From GWB1-37-8 sp964603935 (GTDB lineage Bacteria > Patescibacteriota > Microgenomatia > Levybacterales > UBA12049): a stretch of 64,000 bases of DNA. The stretch is from NCBI GenBank assembly GCA_964603935.1, contig CAZRWL010000002.1:1-64000 (forward strand), in the 5' to 3' direction. Both the position numbers and the translations under genes were made by a program. This document shows positions 1 to 8,741 of the stretch, piece after piece. The stretch's first letter is position 1. Each line of letters begins with the position of its first letter. The notes under the pieces were generated by a model, which was given only the letters and a program-made list of their open reading frames with translations, did no database searches and was not told the origin of the DNA.

Positions 1-120
1 TTGCCTTTATTGAAAGACCTGATTTTCTCCTTCACTATCCCCGGCTTGTTTCCGTTATACCCAGAAGCTGGAGAAGAGACAAGCCGTAGGAGGAAAACTC
101 TTGACTTACTTGCAGATTAG
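1..120 (+). other. Open frame entering from upstream, possible 3' end of a gene
   Basis: Frame 1 is open from the window edge to a TAG at 118-120, 39 codons. The translated tail has no feature I recognise and ends in a charged stretch (TSRRRKTLDLLAD). It overlaps both the inverted repeat at 42-86 and the atpB promoter at 101-129, which argues that much of it may be non-coding leader. A partial upstream gene, such as an atpI-type accessory gene, is possible but not shown. Confidence 0.2.
42..86 (+). promoter_or_regulatory. Nested inverted repeat ahead of the atp promoter
   Basis: An 8-bp perfect inverted repeat (CGGCTTGT at 42-49, ACAAGCCG at 79-86) encloses a second small hairpin (CCAG-AAG-CTGG, 61-71). 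An AGGAGG motif follows at 88-93. The fold is seen directly. No T-run follows, so it is not a standard terminator. It could be the end of an upstream transcript or a structured element; its function is unknown. Confidence 0.35.
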
Positions 121-129
121 ATTTACAAT
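101..129 (+). promoter_or_regulatory. Sigma-70-type promoter of the atp operon
   Basis: TTGACT at 101-106 and TACAAT at 124-129 are separated by exactly 17 bp. The atpB ATG at 140 lies 10 nt after the -10 box, so transcription should begin within a few bases of the start codon. No Shine-Dalgarno sequence lies between. Confidence 0.7.
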
Positions 130-139
130 CTAATTAATC

Positions 140-865
140 ATGTCGTCATTTGCGCCTGAAACAATTTTGCAAATTGGAGCGTTGCCTGTTACAAATACTC
201 TTTTGCACACGCTTGCAGTAGACGGGTTACTGATAGGAAGCGTTGTCTACCTAAAGAAGAAGCTTACTCTAATTCCTAATAATTTTTTTCAAAACGCAAT
301 AGAATCCATAATTGAAACTTTTTATAATTTAACCGAATCTATTGCAGCGCATGCCGCTTCCAAAATTTTTCCGTATTTTATGAGTTTTTTTCTTTTTATA
401 TTGGTTGCCAACTGGAGCAGTCTTGTGCCGGGGGTCGGAACAATAGGGATCAAGGAACACGGAGAAATTATTCCCCTTTTCAGGGGAACAACAAGCGACT
501 TGAACACTACGCTGGCTCTGGCGCTTATATCCGCAATAGCAACTCACACTCTAAGTATTAACATTATCGGAATAAAAGAATATCTTGGACGGTATTTTTC
601 TCTTAACCCGATAAATCTTTTTATCGGTATATTGGAAATCGTCTCGGAAATTACAAAAGTAATATCGCTTTCTTTCAGGCTTTTCGGAAACATTTTCGCC
701 GGAGAAATCGTTCTTTTAACGGTATCATCTATGTTTGCTTTCGTTTTCCCTCTGCCCTTCTTGATGCTGGAGGTAATAGTCGGAGTAGTTCAGGCGCTTG
801 TTTTCTCAATGTTAACTATGGTTTTTATGGCCATCCTAACAACATCCCATAAAGAAGCGCATTAA
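140..865 (+). CDS. atpB: ATP synthase Fo subunit a
   Basis: Membrane stator subunit that forms the two proton half-channels against the c-ring. The 241-residue protein has five or six hydrophobic segments. The essential arginine is visible in the motif SLSFRLFGN (R180), equivalent to the invariant Arg of the family, followed by a conserved glutamine-containing last helix (VGVVQALVFSMLT). The N-terminus lacks a cleavable signal. It heads the operon, followed by atpE after 66 bp. The ATG at 140 is 10 nt downstream of a -10 box and has no upstream Shine-Dalgarno sequence, so the mRNA is probably leaderless or nearly so. Length is normal to slightly short for bacteria. Confidence 0.95.
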   Translation: MSSFAPETILQIGALPVTNTLLHTLAVDGLLIGSVVYLKKKLTLIPNNFFQNAIESIIETFYNLTESIAAHAASKIFPYFMSFFLFILVANWSSLVPGVGTIGIKEHGEIIPLFRGTTSDLNTTLALALISAIATHTLSINIIGIKEYLGRYFSLNPINLFIGILEIVSEITKVISLSFRLFGNIFAGEIVLLTVSSMFAFVFPLPFLMLEVIVGVVQALVFSMLTMVFMAILTTSHKEAH

Positions 866-931
866 TGTTGTAACAACAAGGAAAATGGTGTAGAATAATT
901 TAGATATATCTTTTAAGGGAGGTGAAATAAT

Positions 932-1138
932 ATGGAATTTAGCGTCTCTGGAGGTTTGATAATTGCCCTTGGAGGCATAGGGCCGGCATTGGCAGTTGGT
1001 TTTATTGGTTCAAAAGCAATGGAGGCTCTCGGAAGAAATCCCGAAGCGTCAGGAAGAATTTTGCCCGCAATGTTACTGGCTATGGCCTTTGCCGAAGCAA
1101 TTGCAATTTATTCGTTAATTCTGGCTTTCGGAAAATAA
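932..1138 (+). CDS. atpE: ATP synthase Fo subunit c
   Basis: The 68-residue hairpin proteolipid of the rotating c-ring. Two hydrophobic helices flank the polar loop GRNPEA (about 34-39). The proton-carrying carboxylate is E55 in FAEAIAIY. The residue after it is alanine and the usual sodium-ligand pattern (Ser/Thr after the Glu) is absent, so proton coupling is inferred. It has a textbook ribosome binding site, GGGAGGTGA about 6 nt before the ATG, showing that Shine-Dalgarno initiation is used inside operons here. Confidence 0.96.
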   Translation: MEFSVSGGLIIALGGIGPALAVGFIGSKAMEALGRNPEASGRILPAMLLAMAFAEAIAIYSLILAFGK

Positions 1139-1154
1139 TTCTTTTTCAAGTCGT

Positions 1155-1649
1155 ATGGAAATAATAAAAAATTTTGGAGTAAATCCTATTCTTTTGAGTG
1201 CGCAAATTGTTAACTTTTTAATTATATTTTTTATACTTAAAAAGTTTTTATACAAACCCATACTTGAGCTTCTGAAAAAAAGGCAGACTGCGATCAAAGA
1301 CGGAATACAGCAGGCTGAAGAAGCAAGGGTGAGACTTGAAAAAGTTATAGTAGACGAAAAAAACATCTTAAAACAGGCCCAACTGCAATCAAAAAAAATG
1401 ATTGACAGCGCCAAAAAAGAATCACAGGAAATAGCAAAGCAAATTAACGATAACGCCAAAAAACAAACTGAAAAACTACTCAAAGAAGCCTATGACCAAA
1501 TTGCAAGAGAATCTTCCGAAACGGAGAAAAGGCTGGCGGTAAATGTCAGCGGACTCGCAACATCCTTTTTGGAAAAAGCGCTAAGCGAATTCTTCTCCGC
1601 AAAAGAACAACAGGCAGTTTTGTCAAAAGCGCTGAAAAAATTAAAATAA
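1155..1649 (+). CDS. atpF: ATP synthase Fo subunit b
   Basis: Peripheral stalk subunit of 164 residues. One N-terminal membrane helix (about residues 15-33) is followed by a long charged, alanine- and lysine-rich helix (about 40-140) typical of the dimeric coiled-coil stalk that holds F1 against rotation. It lies 16 bp after atpE and 4 bp before atpH, in the canonical order. Length is in the normal range. No second b' gene is present. Confidence 0.92.
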   Translation: MEIIKNFGVNPILLSAQIVNFLIIFFILKKFLYKPILELLKKRQTAIKDGIQQAEEARVRLEKVIVDEKNILKQAQLQSKKMIDSAKKESQEIAKQINDNAKKQTEKLLKEAYDQIARESSETEKRLAVNVSGLATSFLEKALSEFFSAKEQQAVLSKALKKLK

Positions 1650-1653
1650 ATTT

Positions 1654-2004
1654 ATGAATAAAAAAAAGATTGACGCTCTTGTTTTGGCAAGTTATGAAAA
1701 TAACTTTTTAAATAGGAAAAATGTCAATAGAATAGCCATTCTGCTGAACAAATCGGATTTTAAAAAATATATAAACGGACTGAAATTACAAGAAAAGAAA
1801 AGAACTGTTACGATTTTGTCTCCCGTAAATAATCAGTATCTCAATAAATTCCAAAAGCTTTTCCCAAATAAAAGAATTATACTTAAAAATGACTCTTCGC
1901 TCATGTTGGGGGTAAAAATTGTAGAAAATGATACTGTGTATGAATTTACATTAAAAAATTTTCTTGATAAAATCATTTCGCACGTAAAACAAAGCTATGA
2001 TTGA
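1654..2004 (+). CDS. atpH: ATP synthase F1 subunit delta, shortened
   Basis: Connects the peripheral stalk to the top of F1. Identity rests on position between atpF and atpA and on a C-terminal segment (DSSLMLGVKIVENDTVYEF) that matches the end of the delta/OSCP family, where a Gly-rich turn precedes two strands and a last helix. At 116 residues it is about 60 shorter than usual; the missing part falls in the N-terminal six-helix domain that contacts subunit alpha. It overlaps atpA by 8 nt (ATGATTGA), implying translational coupling. Confidence 0.8.
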   Translation: MNKKKIDALVLASYENNFLNRKNVNRIAILLNKSDFKKYINGLKLQEKKRTVTILSPVNNQYLNKFQKLFPNKRIILKNDSSLMLGVKIVENDTVYEFTLKNFLDKIISHVKQSYD

Positions 2005-3505
2005 CAACGATAAAATCATAAGAGAACTTGAAGAAAAGCTAATGACATTTGGCGGGGATTTTAAATCTCAAAATGTAGGAACAGTGATAAAAAATACGGA
2101 TGGAATTATTACCGCTTCCGGACTATCTAAAGCGGTGATGGGTGAAAAAATTTTATTCGAAAACGGCAACACAGGTATGGTTTTAAATCTTGACGAAGAT
2201 AGCGTGTCAATAATACTTTTGGGAGAAGCGTCCGACATAAAAGAGGGGGACGTTTTGAAAACAACCGGACAAATGCTTGGGATTGAAGTTTCGGAAGATC
2301 TATTGGGAAGAGTCGTTGATCCAATGGGAAATCCCCTGGACGATAAGCCGAAGATAAAAAAGGGCAGAAATATGCCGCTTGAAAAAATAGCTGCAGGAGT
2401 TGTTGAACGCGAACCTGTTAATTTTCCGCTCAAAACAGGAATTAAGGCGATTGACTCGATGATCCCTATTGGACGCGGGCAAAGGGAGCTTATCATCGGA
2501 GACAGACAAACAGGAAAAACGTCCATCGCAATTGACACCATAATCAACCAAAAATCAAGCAAAAAACCCGTTATTTGTGTGTATGTAGCAATAGGTCAAA
2601 AGCAAAGTACGATTGCCCAAGTTATTGACAGACTAACCCAGGAGAACGCTTTGTCTTATTCCGTAGTAATTTGCGCAAGCGCATCCGATTCAGCTTCACT
2701 TCAATACCTTGCGCCTTACGCCGGAATGGCCATAGCGGAGTATTTCATGGAAAAGGGAAAAGATGTCCTAGTTGTTTTCGATGACTTAACGAAACATGCA
2801 TGGGCGTATAGGCAAATTTCCCTAGTACTTCGCCGCCCTGCAGGAAGAGAAGCGTATCCGGGAGATGTTTTTTACCTCCACAGCAGACTTTTGGAAAGGT
2901 CGGTTAAGCTAAATAAGGAAAAAGGGGGCGGATCAATAACAGCTCTTCCCATCATTGAAACACAAGCCAATGACATATCAGCTTATATCCCTACAAACGT
3001 AATATCTATTACCGACGGGCAAATCTACCTTCAGTCCGACATTTTCAATGCGGGAATAAGACCTGCTATCAACGTTGGACAATCTGTGTCAAGGGTCGGA
3101 GGAGCTGCCCAAACTCCGGCAATTAAATCTGTTTCGGGAAAATTACGTCTTGACCTTGCCCAATACAATTCGCTGGCTGCTTTTGCTCAATTTGGAAGCG
3201 AACTTGACAGCGCCACCCAAAAACAGCTGGACAGAGGGCAAAGGCTGACTGAGATTTTGAAACAACCTCAATTTACCCCGCTTTCGGAAAGTCTGGAAAT
3301 CCTAAGCATTTACTCAGTATCAAGCGGGTTAATGGACGACATTCCATTGGAATCATTCCAGAGATTTGAAAAAGAAATGCACGATTTCATAAAAAAAAGT
3401 TATAAGAACATCTTAGAAGCTCTTTCGACAGGAGAAAGACCAACAGATCAGACACTAAAGCAAATTCAAAAAGCAACAGCAGAGTTTAAAAAAAGATTTG
3501 CGTAA
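1997..3505 (+). CDS. atpA: ATP synthase F1 subunit alpha
   Basis: Non-catalytic nucleotide-binding subunit of the F1 hexamer, 502 residues. The Walker A motif GDRQTGKT is at residues 168-175, Walker B-like VLVVFDDLTKHAWAYR follows, and the arginine-finger region reads SVSRVGGAAQ. The N-terminal beta-barrel (about 25-95) and the C-terminal helical domain are both present, so the protein is full length. It starts inside the stop region of atpH and is followed by atpG after 21 bp. Confidence 0.97.
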   Translation: MIDNDKIIRELEEKLMTFGGDFKSQNVGTVIKNTDGIITASGLSKAVMGEKILFENGNTGMVLNLDEDSVSIILLGEASDIKEGDVLKTTGQMLGIEVSEDLLGRVVDPMGNPLDDKPKIKKGRNMPLEKIAAGVVEREPVNFPLKTGIKAIDSMIPIGRGQRELIIGDRQTGKTSIAIDTIINQKSSKKPVICVYVAIGQKQSTIAQVIDRLTQENALSYSVVICASASDSASLQYLAPYAGMAIAEYFMEKGKDVLVVFDDLTKHAWAYRQISLVLRRPAGREAYPGDVFYLHSRLLERSVKLNKEKGGGSITALPIIETQANDISAYIPTNVISITDGQIYLQSDIFNAGIRPAINVGQSVSRVGGAAQTPAIKSVSGKLRLDLAQYNSLAAFAQFGSELDSATQKQLDRGQRLTEILKQPQFTPLSESLEILSIYSVSSGLMDDIPLESFQRFEKEMHDFIKKSYKNILEALSTGERPTDQTLKQIQKATAEFKKRFA

Positions 3506-3526
3506 AATGCAAAAATCTAAATAATT

Positions 3527-4390
3527 ATGGCAACCCTTTTATCGCTGAAAAGAAGAATTAAGGCAGCCCAAAATGTTTCAAAAACAACCAAGGCAATGCA
3601 GATGATAGCTGCGTCAAAACTTAAAAAAGCGCAGAACGCCGCGTCTGCAGGAAAACCTTATGTAGAAAAACTGTCGGCAATTGCCCAAAGTCTTTCTTTA
3701 AAGCTTGATGATAAATACACCCATGAATATATGAAAAAGCGGGAAAACGGAAGCGAAGCATGTCTTGTTCTAGTATTTTCTCCGGACAAGGGTCTTTGCG
3801 GAGGACTGGTAACAAATTTAATTCGTGAACTCGTAGATTTTGATTCCCAAAACAAAAACAGCATATATCTAACTGTTGGAAAAAAAATAGAAACACCGGC
3901 AGCTAATTTAAAAAAAGAATTAGCCGCTTCATTCAAATTCGGTACGGTACTGCCATCTTTTGATATAATTTTCCCAATAGTGAAAATCGTAGATGAGCTA
4001 TACCTTTCAGGAAAAGTAAATAGCGTTAAAATTCTATCGACTGGCTTCTTGAGTGTTTTTTCCCAAAAACCAAAAATAACAAATATTCTCCCTGTTGAAT
4101 TCCCAAAAGAAGCCGCTACTCCTGACTCTTTGACTCTTTTTGAGCCTTTGCCTGAAAAATTATTCCCTCCTCTCTTAAAGCACTATCTGGAAATGACTAT
4201 TTATCAAAAGCTCCTTGAAAGTTTTGCTTCGGAACAAGGAGCCAGGATGATAGCTATGCAAAATGCAACCGACAATGCCTTGGAGATTGTTCAGGAACTC
4301 CTTCTGGAGTACAATAAAAAACGTCAAGAAAAGATTACAAATGAAATATTAGATATTGGCGGAGCCTCCTACACGTTTGCGTATGAATAA
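3527..4390 (+). CDS. atpG: ATP synthase F1 subunit gamma
   Basis: Central rotor shaft, 287 residues. The N-terminal helix carries the family signature (RRIKAAQNVSKTTKAMQMIA) and the C-terminal helix the matching motif (RQEKITNEILDIGGA), which pair as the coiled coil inside the alpha3beta3 hexamer. Between them lies the Rossmann-like globular domain with SPDKGLCGGL. Length is normal. The stop codon overlaps the atpD start by 8 nt. Confidence 0.95.
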   Translation: MATLLSLKRRIKAAQNVSKTTKAMQMIAASKLKKAQNAASAGKPYVEKLSAIAQSLSLKLDDKYTHEYMKKRENGSEACLVLVFSPDKGLCGGLVTNLIRELVDFDSQNKNSIYLTVGKKIETPAANLKKELAASFKFGTVLPSFDIIFPIVKIVDELYLSGKVNSVKILSTGFLSVFSQKPKITNILPVEFPKEAATPDSLTLFEPLPEKLFPPLLKHYLEMTIYQKLLESFASEQGARMIAMQNATDNALEIVQELLLEYNKKRQEKITNEILDIGGASYTFAYE

Positions 4391-5798
4391 TAAAAACAAA
4401 AAAGAGGGAATAGTTATTAGAGTATCAGGACCAATAGTGGATGTAAGATTTGCAGACAATCCTCCCCTTATCCATGAGGCTTTGGAAATTGAAACGAAAA
4501 AAAATGAAAAACTAGTGCTTGAGGTTGCTTTTTCAATTGGCGATAACGAAGTTAAGACTCTTGCTATGGGGTCAACCGACGGACTTTACAGAGGAATGAA
4601 GGTAAAACGCACGGGCTCATCTATAAAAGTGCCTGTTGGAGCTTCAACTCTGGGAAGAATTTTTAACGTATTGGGAGAAACTATTGACGGAAAACCATTT
4701 AACAAAGACGACAAAAGTGTTTCCTACGACCCGATCCACCGCAGGGCTCCACTCTTAACCGAACAAGAAACAAAACCCCAGATTCTGGAAACAGGACTTA
4801 AAGTTATTGACCTTATAGCTCCATTTACGAAAGGCGGGAAAATTGCAGTATTCGGAGGAGCAGGTGTAGGCAAAACCGTTATTGTTAAAGAATTAATTAG
4901 AAATATAGCTACAGAGCACCATGGCCACTCTGTTTTCGCAGGAGTTGGAGAACGCACAAGAGAGGGAAATGACCTTTGGCTTGAAATGAAAGAAGCCAAG
5001 GTTATGGACAAGACGGTTATGGTATTTGGGCAAATGAATGAGCCTCCGGCCAACAGAATGAGAATTGCGTTAACTGCCCTTACCATGGCCGAATATTTCA
5101 GAGATCAAAAAAGAGAGGATGTTTTGTTATTTATAGATAACGTATTCCGGTTTGCGCAAGCAGGAAGCGAAGTTTCAGCGCTTTTGGGCAGGATGCCTTC
5201 TGCGGTCGGTTACCAGCCAACTCTTGCTTCCGAAATGGGAGAACTGCAGGAAAGAATTACGTCAACCAAAAAAGGCTCAATTACATCAGTGCAGGCGGTT
5301 TACGTTCCCGCAGACGATTATACAGACCCTGCTCCTGTTACCATTTTTGCCCACCTTGACGCAACAATTAACCTGGAACGTTCTATTGCGGAGCAGGGCA
5401 TCTATCCCGCAGTTGATCCGCTGGCGTCAACATCCAGAATTCTGGATCCCAATGTCGTGGGAGAAGATCATTACAATGTTGCCAGAGGAGTGCAAAAAGT
5501 TTTACAAAAATACAAAGACCTTCAGGATATTATTGCAATTCTTGGAATCGACGAGTTATCAAATGAAGACAAACTTATTGTTGCGAGAGCCAGAAAAATT
5601 CAAAAATTCTTAAGTCAACCTATGTTTGTAGGTGAAATTTTTACAGGCCAGCCGGGAAGGTATGTAAAAACCGAAAACACAGTAAAAGGGTTTAAGGAGA
5701 TTCTTGAAGGCAAACACGATAGTCTGCCTGAATCCGCATTCTACATGGTCGGCACAATTGATGAGGCAATCAAAAAGAGTACGGAAAAAGAGTCATGA
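4383..5798 (+). CDS. atpD: ATP synthase F1 subunit beta
   Basis: Catalytic subunit that makes or hydrolyses ATP. With the ATG at 4383 it is 471 residues. The P-loop GGAGVGKT is at 158-165, the catalytic glutamate lies in GERTREGND, Walker B in VLLFIDNVFRF, and the beta signature PSAVGYQPTL is intact. I chose 4383 because it gives the usual short N-terminus before GIVIRVSGPIVDV and the 8-nt overlap (ATGAATAA) with atpG matches other coupled pairs in this window. An in-frame TTG at 4356 would add nine residues without support. Confidence 0.96.
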   Translation: MNNKNKKEGIVIRVSGPIVDVRFADNPPLIHEALEIETKKNEKLVLEVAFSIGDNEVKTLAMGSTDGLYRGMKVKRTGSSIKVPVGASTLGRIFNVLGETIDGKPFNKDDKSVSYDPIHRRAPLLTEQETKPQILETGLKVIDLIAPFTKGGKIAVFGGAGVGKTVIVKELIRNIATEHHGHSVFAGVGERTREGNDLWLEMKEAKVMDKTVMVFGQMNEPPANRMRIALTALTMAEYFRDQKREDVLLFIDNVFRFAQAGSEVSALLGRMPSAVGYQPTLASEMGELQERITSTKKGSITSVQAVYVPADDYTDPAPVTIFAHLDATINLERSIAEQGIYPAVDPLASTSRILDPNVVGEDHYNVARGVQKVLQKYKDLQDIIAILGIDELSNEDKLIVARARKIQKFLSQPMFVGEIFTGQPGRYVKTENTVKGFKEILEGKHDSLPESAFYMVGTIDEAIKKSTEKES

Positions 5799-6205
5799 AC
5801 CTTCACCTTCAAATAATTACACCCGAAAAAATAATTTACGCAGATGAGGTTAGCGAAGTGGTTGCCCCGGCAGTTGACGGTGAGATTGCAATTCTTCCAA
5901 ATCATATTAATCTTCTAACGCAAATAATCCCGGGCGAATTAATTATCAAAAAAGAGACATCCACAGAGTCTCTTGCAATAACAGGCGGATTTCTGGAAAT
6001 CAACAACAACAAAATAAATATTCTTGCAGATTATGCGATAAAAGCGCAGGACATAGAGGAAGCTCATGCTCTTGAGGCGAAAAAACGGGCTGAAAAAATT
6101 ATGTCTGAAAAAACAACCGAAAAAGACTTCAAAATTGCTCAAGGCGAGCTTATTAAGGCAATCCTTGAATTAAGAATCTCTGCCAAACACAAAAGAAGAA
6201 TTTGA
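5795..6205 (+). CDS. atpC: ATP synthase F1 subunit epsilon
   Basis: Rotor subunit that links gamma to the c-ring and can inhibit hydrolysis, 136 residues. The N-terminal beta-sandwich (about 1-85) includes the typical TPEKIIYADEVSEVVAPAVDGEIAI-type start (motif at residues 9-33) and ILPNHINLLT. A C-terminal two-helix domain follows. It overlaps atpD by 4 nt (ATGA) and ends in TGA, which supports the standard code. It is the last gene of the synthase operon. Confidence 0.93.
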   Translation: MNLHLQIITPEKIIYADEVSEVVAPAVDGEIAILPNHINLLTQIIPGELIIKKETSTESLAITGGFLEINNNKINILADYAIKAQDIEEAHALEAKKRAEKIMSEKTTEKDFKIAQGELIKAILELRISAKHKRRI

Positions 6206-6222
6206 AATAAGACTATAAACCT

Positions 6223-7293
6223 ATGCAGTCTTTTTTATATGATATCCGCAAAACCTATGAGGAAAATTACAAACTTGGCCCAATTCAGCTTAGAAAACTA
6301 AAAAAACCCAAAATTCAAAAAACAAAAGCAAAATATACTTTTTTGGGATTTCCTGCCAGCATGCCTTTTGGTATTCCCGCGGGACCGCTTTTGAATAATA
6401 AATTCATAAAAGGAGCATTTGATTTTGGATTTCCTGTTTGTGTTTATAAAACAGTACGGGCAGATGACTTTCCCTGCCATCCGTATCCCAATATTCTTTA
6501 TGTTAAGGCGCCTAAAAAACTTTACCCGCAAATAAATTCCCGATTAATCTCAATTAGCAACCCCGACAATAATTCCGCATTAAATATCACAAATTCATTC
6601 GGAGTCCCTTCAAAAAAACCCGTTATTTGGGCAAAAGATGTAAAAAAAGCTTTAAAATACGCGAAGAAAGGGCAAATCGTGGTTTTGAGTTTTATGGGCA
6701 CTGTGAAACCCAACCAAACTCAAGGCGAATTCGTTGCGGATTTTGCAAAAACAGCAGAACTTGCAGATAAAACAGGCGCAAAAATTCTGGAAGCAAACCT
6801 CTCGTGTCCCAACATTGGCAATGAAGGACTCGTCTGCTATAACTTAGCTGTAACAGAAAAAGTCTGTCAAGAAATAAGGAAAAAAATAGGAAAAACCCCT
6901 TTGATTCTTAAAGTCGGATATTATAATAAAGATAAAGACATTGAAGAAATTGCCAGAATTGCAGATAAATACGCTAATGCAATTTCCGCAATAAATACTT
7001 TACAGGTTGAAGTCATAGACGAGAAAGATAAGCAAGCTCTTCCGGGAAAAAACAGATTAAGAAGCGGGATCTGCGGGTCAGCAATTAAATGGGCGGGAAT
7101 TGAAATGGTGAAGAAATTAAATGCGATCCGCAAAAAAAACAATTATCAATTTGAAATTGTCGGAGTCGGCGGAGTTATGGCTCCGGAAGATTATTTCCAG
7201 TACCGAAAAGCAGGCGCAGACCTGGTGATGTCCGCAACCGGCGCCATGTGGAACCCCTATCTGGCTTATGAAATTTCTACAAAAATTAAATAA
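6223..7293 (+). CDS. pyrD: Dihydroorotate dehydrogenase
   Basis: Oxidises dihydroorotate to orotate with an FMN cofactor, the fourth step of UMP synthesis. The 356-residue TIM barrel shows MPFGIPAGPLLNN near the N-terminus, NLSCPN at 192-197 with the class-1-type catalytic cysteine (C195), a lysine strand (LILKVG), and phosphate-binding glycines (VGVGGV, near 320). There is no N-terminal membrane helix as in class 2 enzymes. It overlaps pyrF by 26 nt and lies 17 bp after atpC, so it may be co-transcribed with the synthase. The electron acceptor cannot be told from this sequence. Confidence 0.88.
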   Translation: MQSFLYDIRKTYEENYKLGPIQLRKLKKPKIQKTKAKYTFLGFPASMPFGIPAGPLLNNKFIKGAFDFGFPVCVYKTVRADDFPCHPYPNILYVKAPKKLYPQINSRLISISNPDNNSALNITNSFGVPSKKPVIWAKDVKKALKYAKKGQIVVLSFMGTVKPNQTQGEFVADFAKTAELADKTGAKILEANLSCPNIGNEGLVCYNLAVTEKVCQEIRKKIGKTPLILKVGYYNKDKDIEEIARIADKYANAISAINTLQVEVIDEKDKQALPGKNRLRSGICGSAIKWAGIEMVKKLNAIRKKNNYQFEIVGVGGVMAPEDYFQYRKAGADLVMSATGAMWNPYLAYEISTKIK

Positions 7294-8068
7294 CGCCATA
7301 AAGAAAAATAAATCTCTTTTGTGCATTGGACTGGACCCGGATCTGGAAAAAATTCCTTTAGTTTTTTTAAGAAAGAAAAATCCGGTTTTTGAGTTTAATA
7401 AGTCAATCATTGATTCCACTTGCGACCTCACCTGCTGTTACAAACCGCAATTTGCGTTTTACGCATCTCAGGGCTTATCGGGCATTAAAGCTTTAATTCA
7501 AACAATTACATATATTCACTTTAGATATCCAGAGGTTCCTGTAATTTTGGATGCCAAACGGGGAGATATAGAATCTACTGCGAAACAATACGCCAAAGAG
7601 GTGTTTGATATTTATTCGGCGGATGCCGTAACTGTTAACCCATACTTAGGACTTGACTCCTTAAAACCATTCCTAGAAAGAAAAGACAAAGGAATTATTG
7701 TTTTGACTAGAACTTCCAATCTATCCGCTTCAGATTTTCAAGATTTGAAAATAAACTCAATGCCCCTATATGCAAAAATTGCGGAAAAAGTGGTTTCTTG
7801 GAACAAAATTTATGGAAATTGCCTAATGGTTCTGGGAGCAACATGGCCGGAACAATTACGGGAAGTTAGAAAAATTGCGCCAAAGATGTTTTTTTTGATT
7901 CCCGGAATTGGCGCGCAAGGAGGAGATTTGAAAGAAACTTTAAATGCAGGACTTACAAAAGATAAATCAGGCTTGATAATCAGCTCATCCCGTGGGATAA
8001 TCTTTGCAGAAAACCCAAGAAAAGAAGCTCTAAAATTAAGAGAAGAAATCAATAAATACAGATTATGA
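7268..8068 (+). CDS. pyrF: Orotidine-5'-phosphate decarboxylase
   Basis: Makes UMP from OMP, the last pyrimidine step. The 266-residue barrel carries the catalytic motif DAKRGD at 95-100, which supplies the Asp-Lys-Asp network, a CIGLDPD start, and a phosphate-binding end with IPGIGAQGGD. Length and motif fit the longer (type 2) branch of the family. It sits inside a run of overlapping pyr genes: 26 nt shared with pyrD and 4 nt (ATGA) with pyrE. Confidence 0.93.
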   Translation: MKFLQKLNNAIKKNKSLLCIGLDPDLEKIPLVFLRKKNPVFEFNKSIIDSTCDLTCCYKPQFAFYASQGLSGIKALIQTITYIHFRYPEVPVILDAKRGDIESTAKQYAKEVFDIYSADAVTVNPYLGLDSLKPFLERKDKGIIVLTRTSNLSASDFQDLKINSMPLYAKIAEKVVSWNKIYGNCLMVLGATWPEQLREVRKIAPKMFFLIPGIGAQGGDLKETLNAGLTKDKSGLIISSSRGIIFAENPRKEALKLREEINKYRL

Positions 8069-8712
8069 AAACAAGACAGGAAGAAGTCGCTAAGATTTTA
8101 CTGGACTTAAAAGCCGTATCTTTACGTCCGCACAAACCTTTCCGCTACTCATCCGGCATGCTCAGCCCTGTATACACTGACTGCCGGCTTCTCATAAGTA
8201 ATCCCGTCATGCGTAAGAAAATTATTAACTTATATATTAAGGCGATCAAAGAGACAGGAAAACCTTTTGATGTTGTCGCAGGAACGTCAACTGCGGGTAT
8301 TCCCCATGCCGCATGGATTGCGGAAAAACTAAATCTTCCCATGATTTACGTAAGAGGTTCTGCCAAGGACCACGGAAAAGGAAGTCAGATAGAGGGAAAA
8401 ATAAATAAGGGACAAAGAGCAATTATAATAGAGGACTTAATTTCTACAGGGTTAAGCTCCATCGAATCAGTTGCTGCGATAAGAAGAGCAGGCGCAAAGG
8501 CTAATTTAGTTTTTTCAATCATAACTTACGGTATGGAAAAAGCGGCTAGAAATTTTATGGAAAATAAAGTCAGGCTTATTTCTCTTGCCGGTTTTTCCGA
8601 TATTGTAGACACTGCCGGGAAGGTAAAAATGATTAACAGCAAAGAAAAAAGTGTTATTCTTGAATGGGCAAAAGACCCCGCTTCTTGGGGCAAAAAAATG
8701 GGCTTTGAATAA
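8065..8712 (+). CDS. pyrE: Orotate phosphoribosyltransferase
   Basis: Joins orotate to PRPP to form OMP. The 215-residue type I phosphoribosyltransferase shows the PRPP loop AIIIEDLISTGLS (119-131), the flexible catalytic loop with VRGSAKDHGKGSQIEG (96-111), and a substrate hood start with RYSSGMLSPVYTD. It is the last of three coupled genes covering the final three steps of UMP synthesis. The stop codon region overlaps the promoter of the tRNA locus that follows. Confidence 0.94.
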   Translation: MKTRQEEVAKILLDLKAVSLRPHKPFRYSSGMLSPVYTDCRLLISNPVMRKKIINLYIKAIKETGKPFDVVAGTSTAGIPHAAWIAEKLNLPMIYVRGSAKDHGKGSQIEGKINKGQRAIIIEDLISTGLSSIESVAAIRRAGAKANLVFSIITYGMEKAARNFMENKVRLISLAGFSDIVDTAGKVKMINSKEKSVILEWAKDPASWGKKMGFE

Positions 8713-8732
8713 GGGCTTCTGTTTGCTACAAT
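8705..8732 (+). promoter_or_regulatory. Promoter of the nested tRNA locus
   Basis: TTGAAT (8705-8710) and an extended -10 (TGC then TACAAT, 8727-8732) are 16 bp apart. The expected start, about 7 nt after the -10 box, falls 1-4 nt before the first base of the outer tRNA at 8742, so the outer tRNA is the unit this promoter is placed to transcribe. Confidence 0.6.
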
Positions 8733-8741
8733 ATCCGTGCT

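Noticed and set aside
4356..4382. TTG start for atpD at 4356
   Set aside because: It adds nine residues without a ribosome binding site; ATG 4383 fits the family and the 8-nt overlap.
5152..5613. 153-codon frame inside atpD
   Set aside because: Shadow of a conserved catalytic subunit in another frame, rich in unlikely residue runs.
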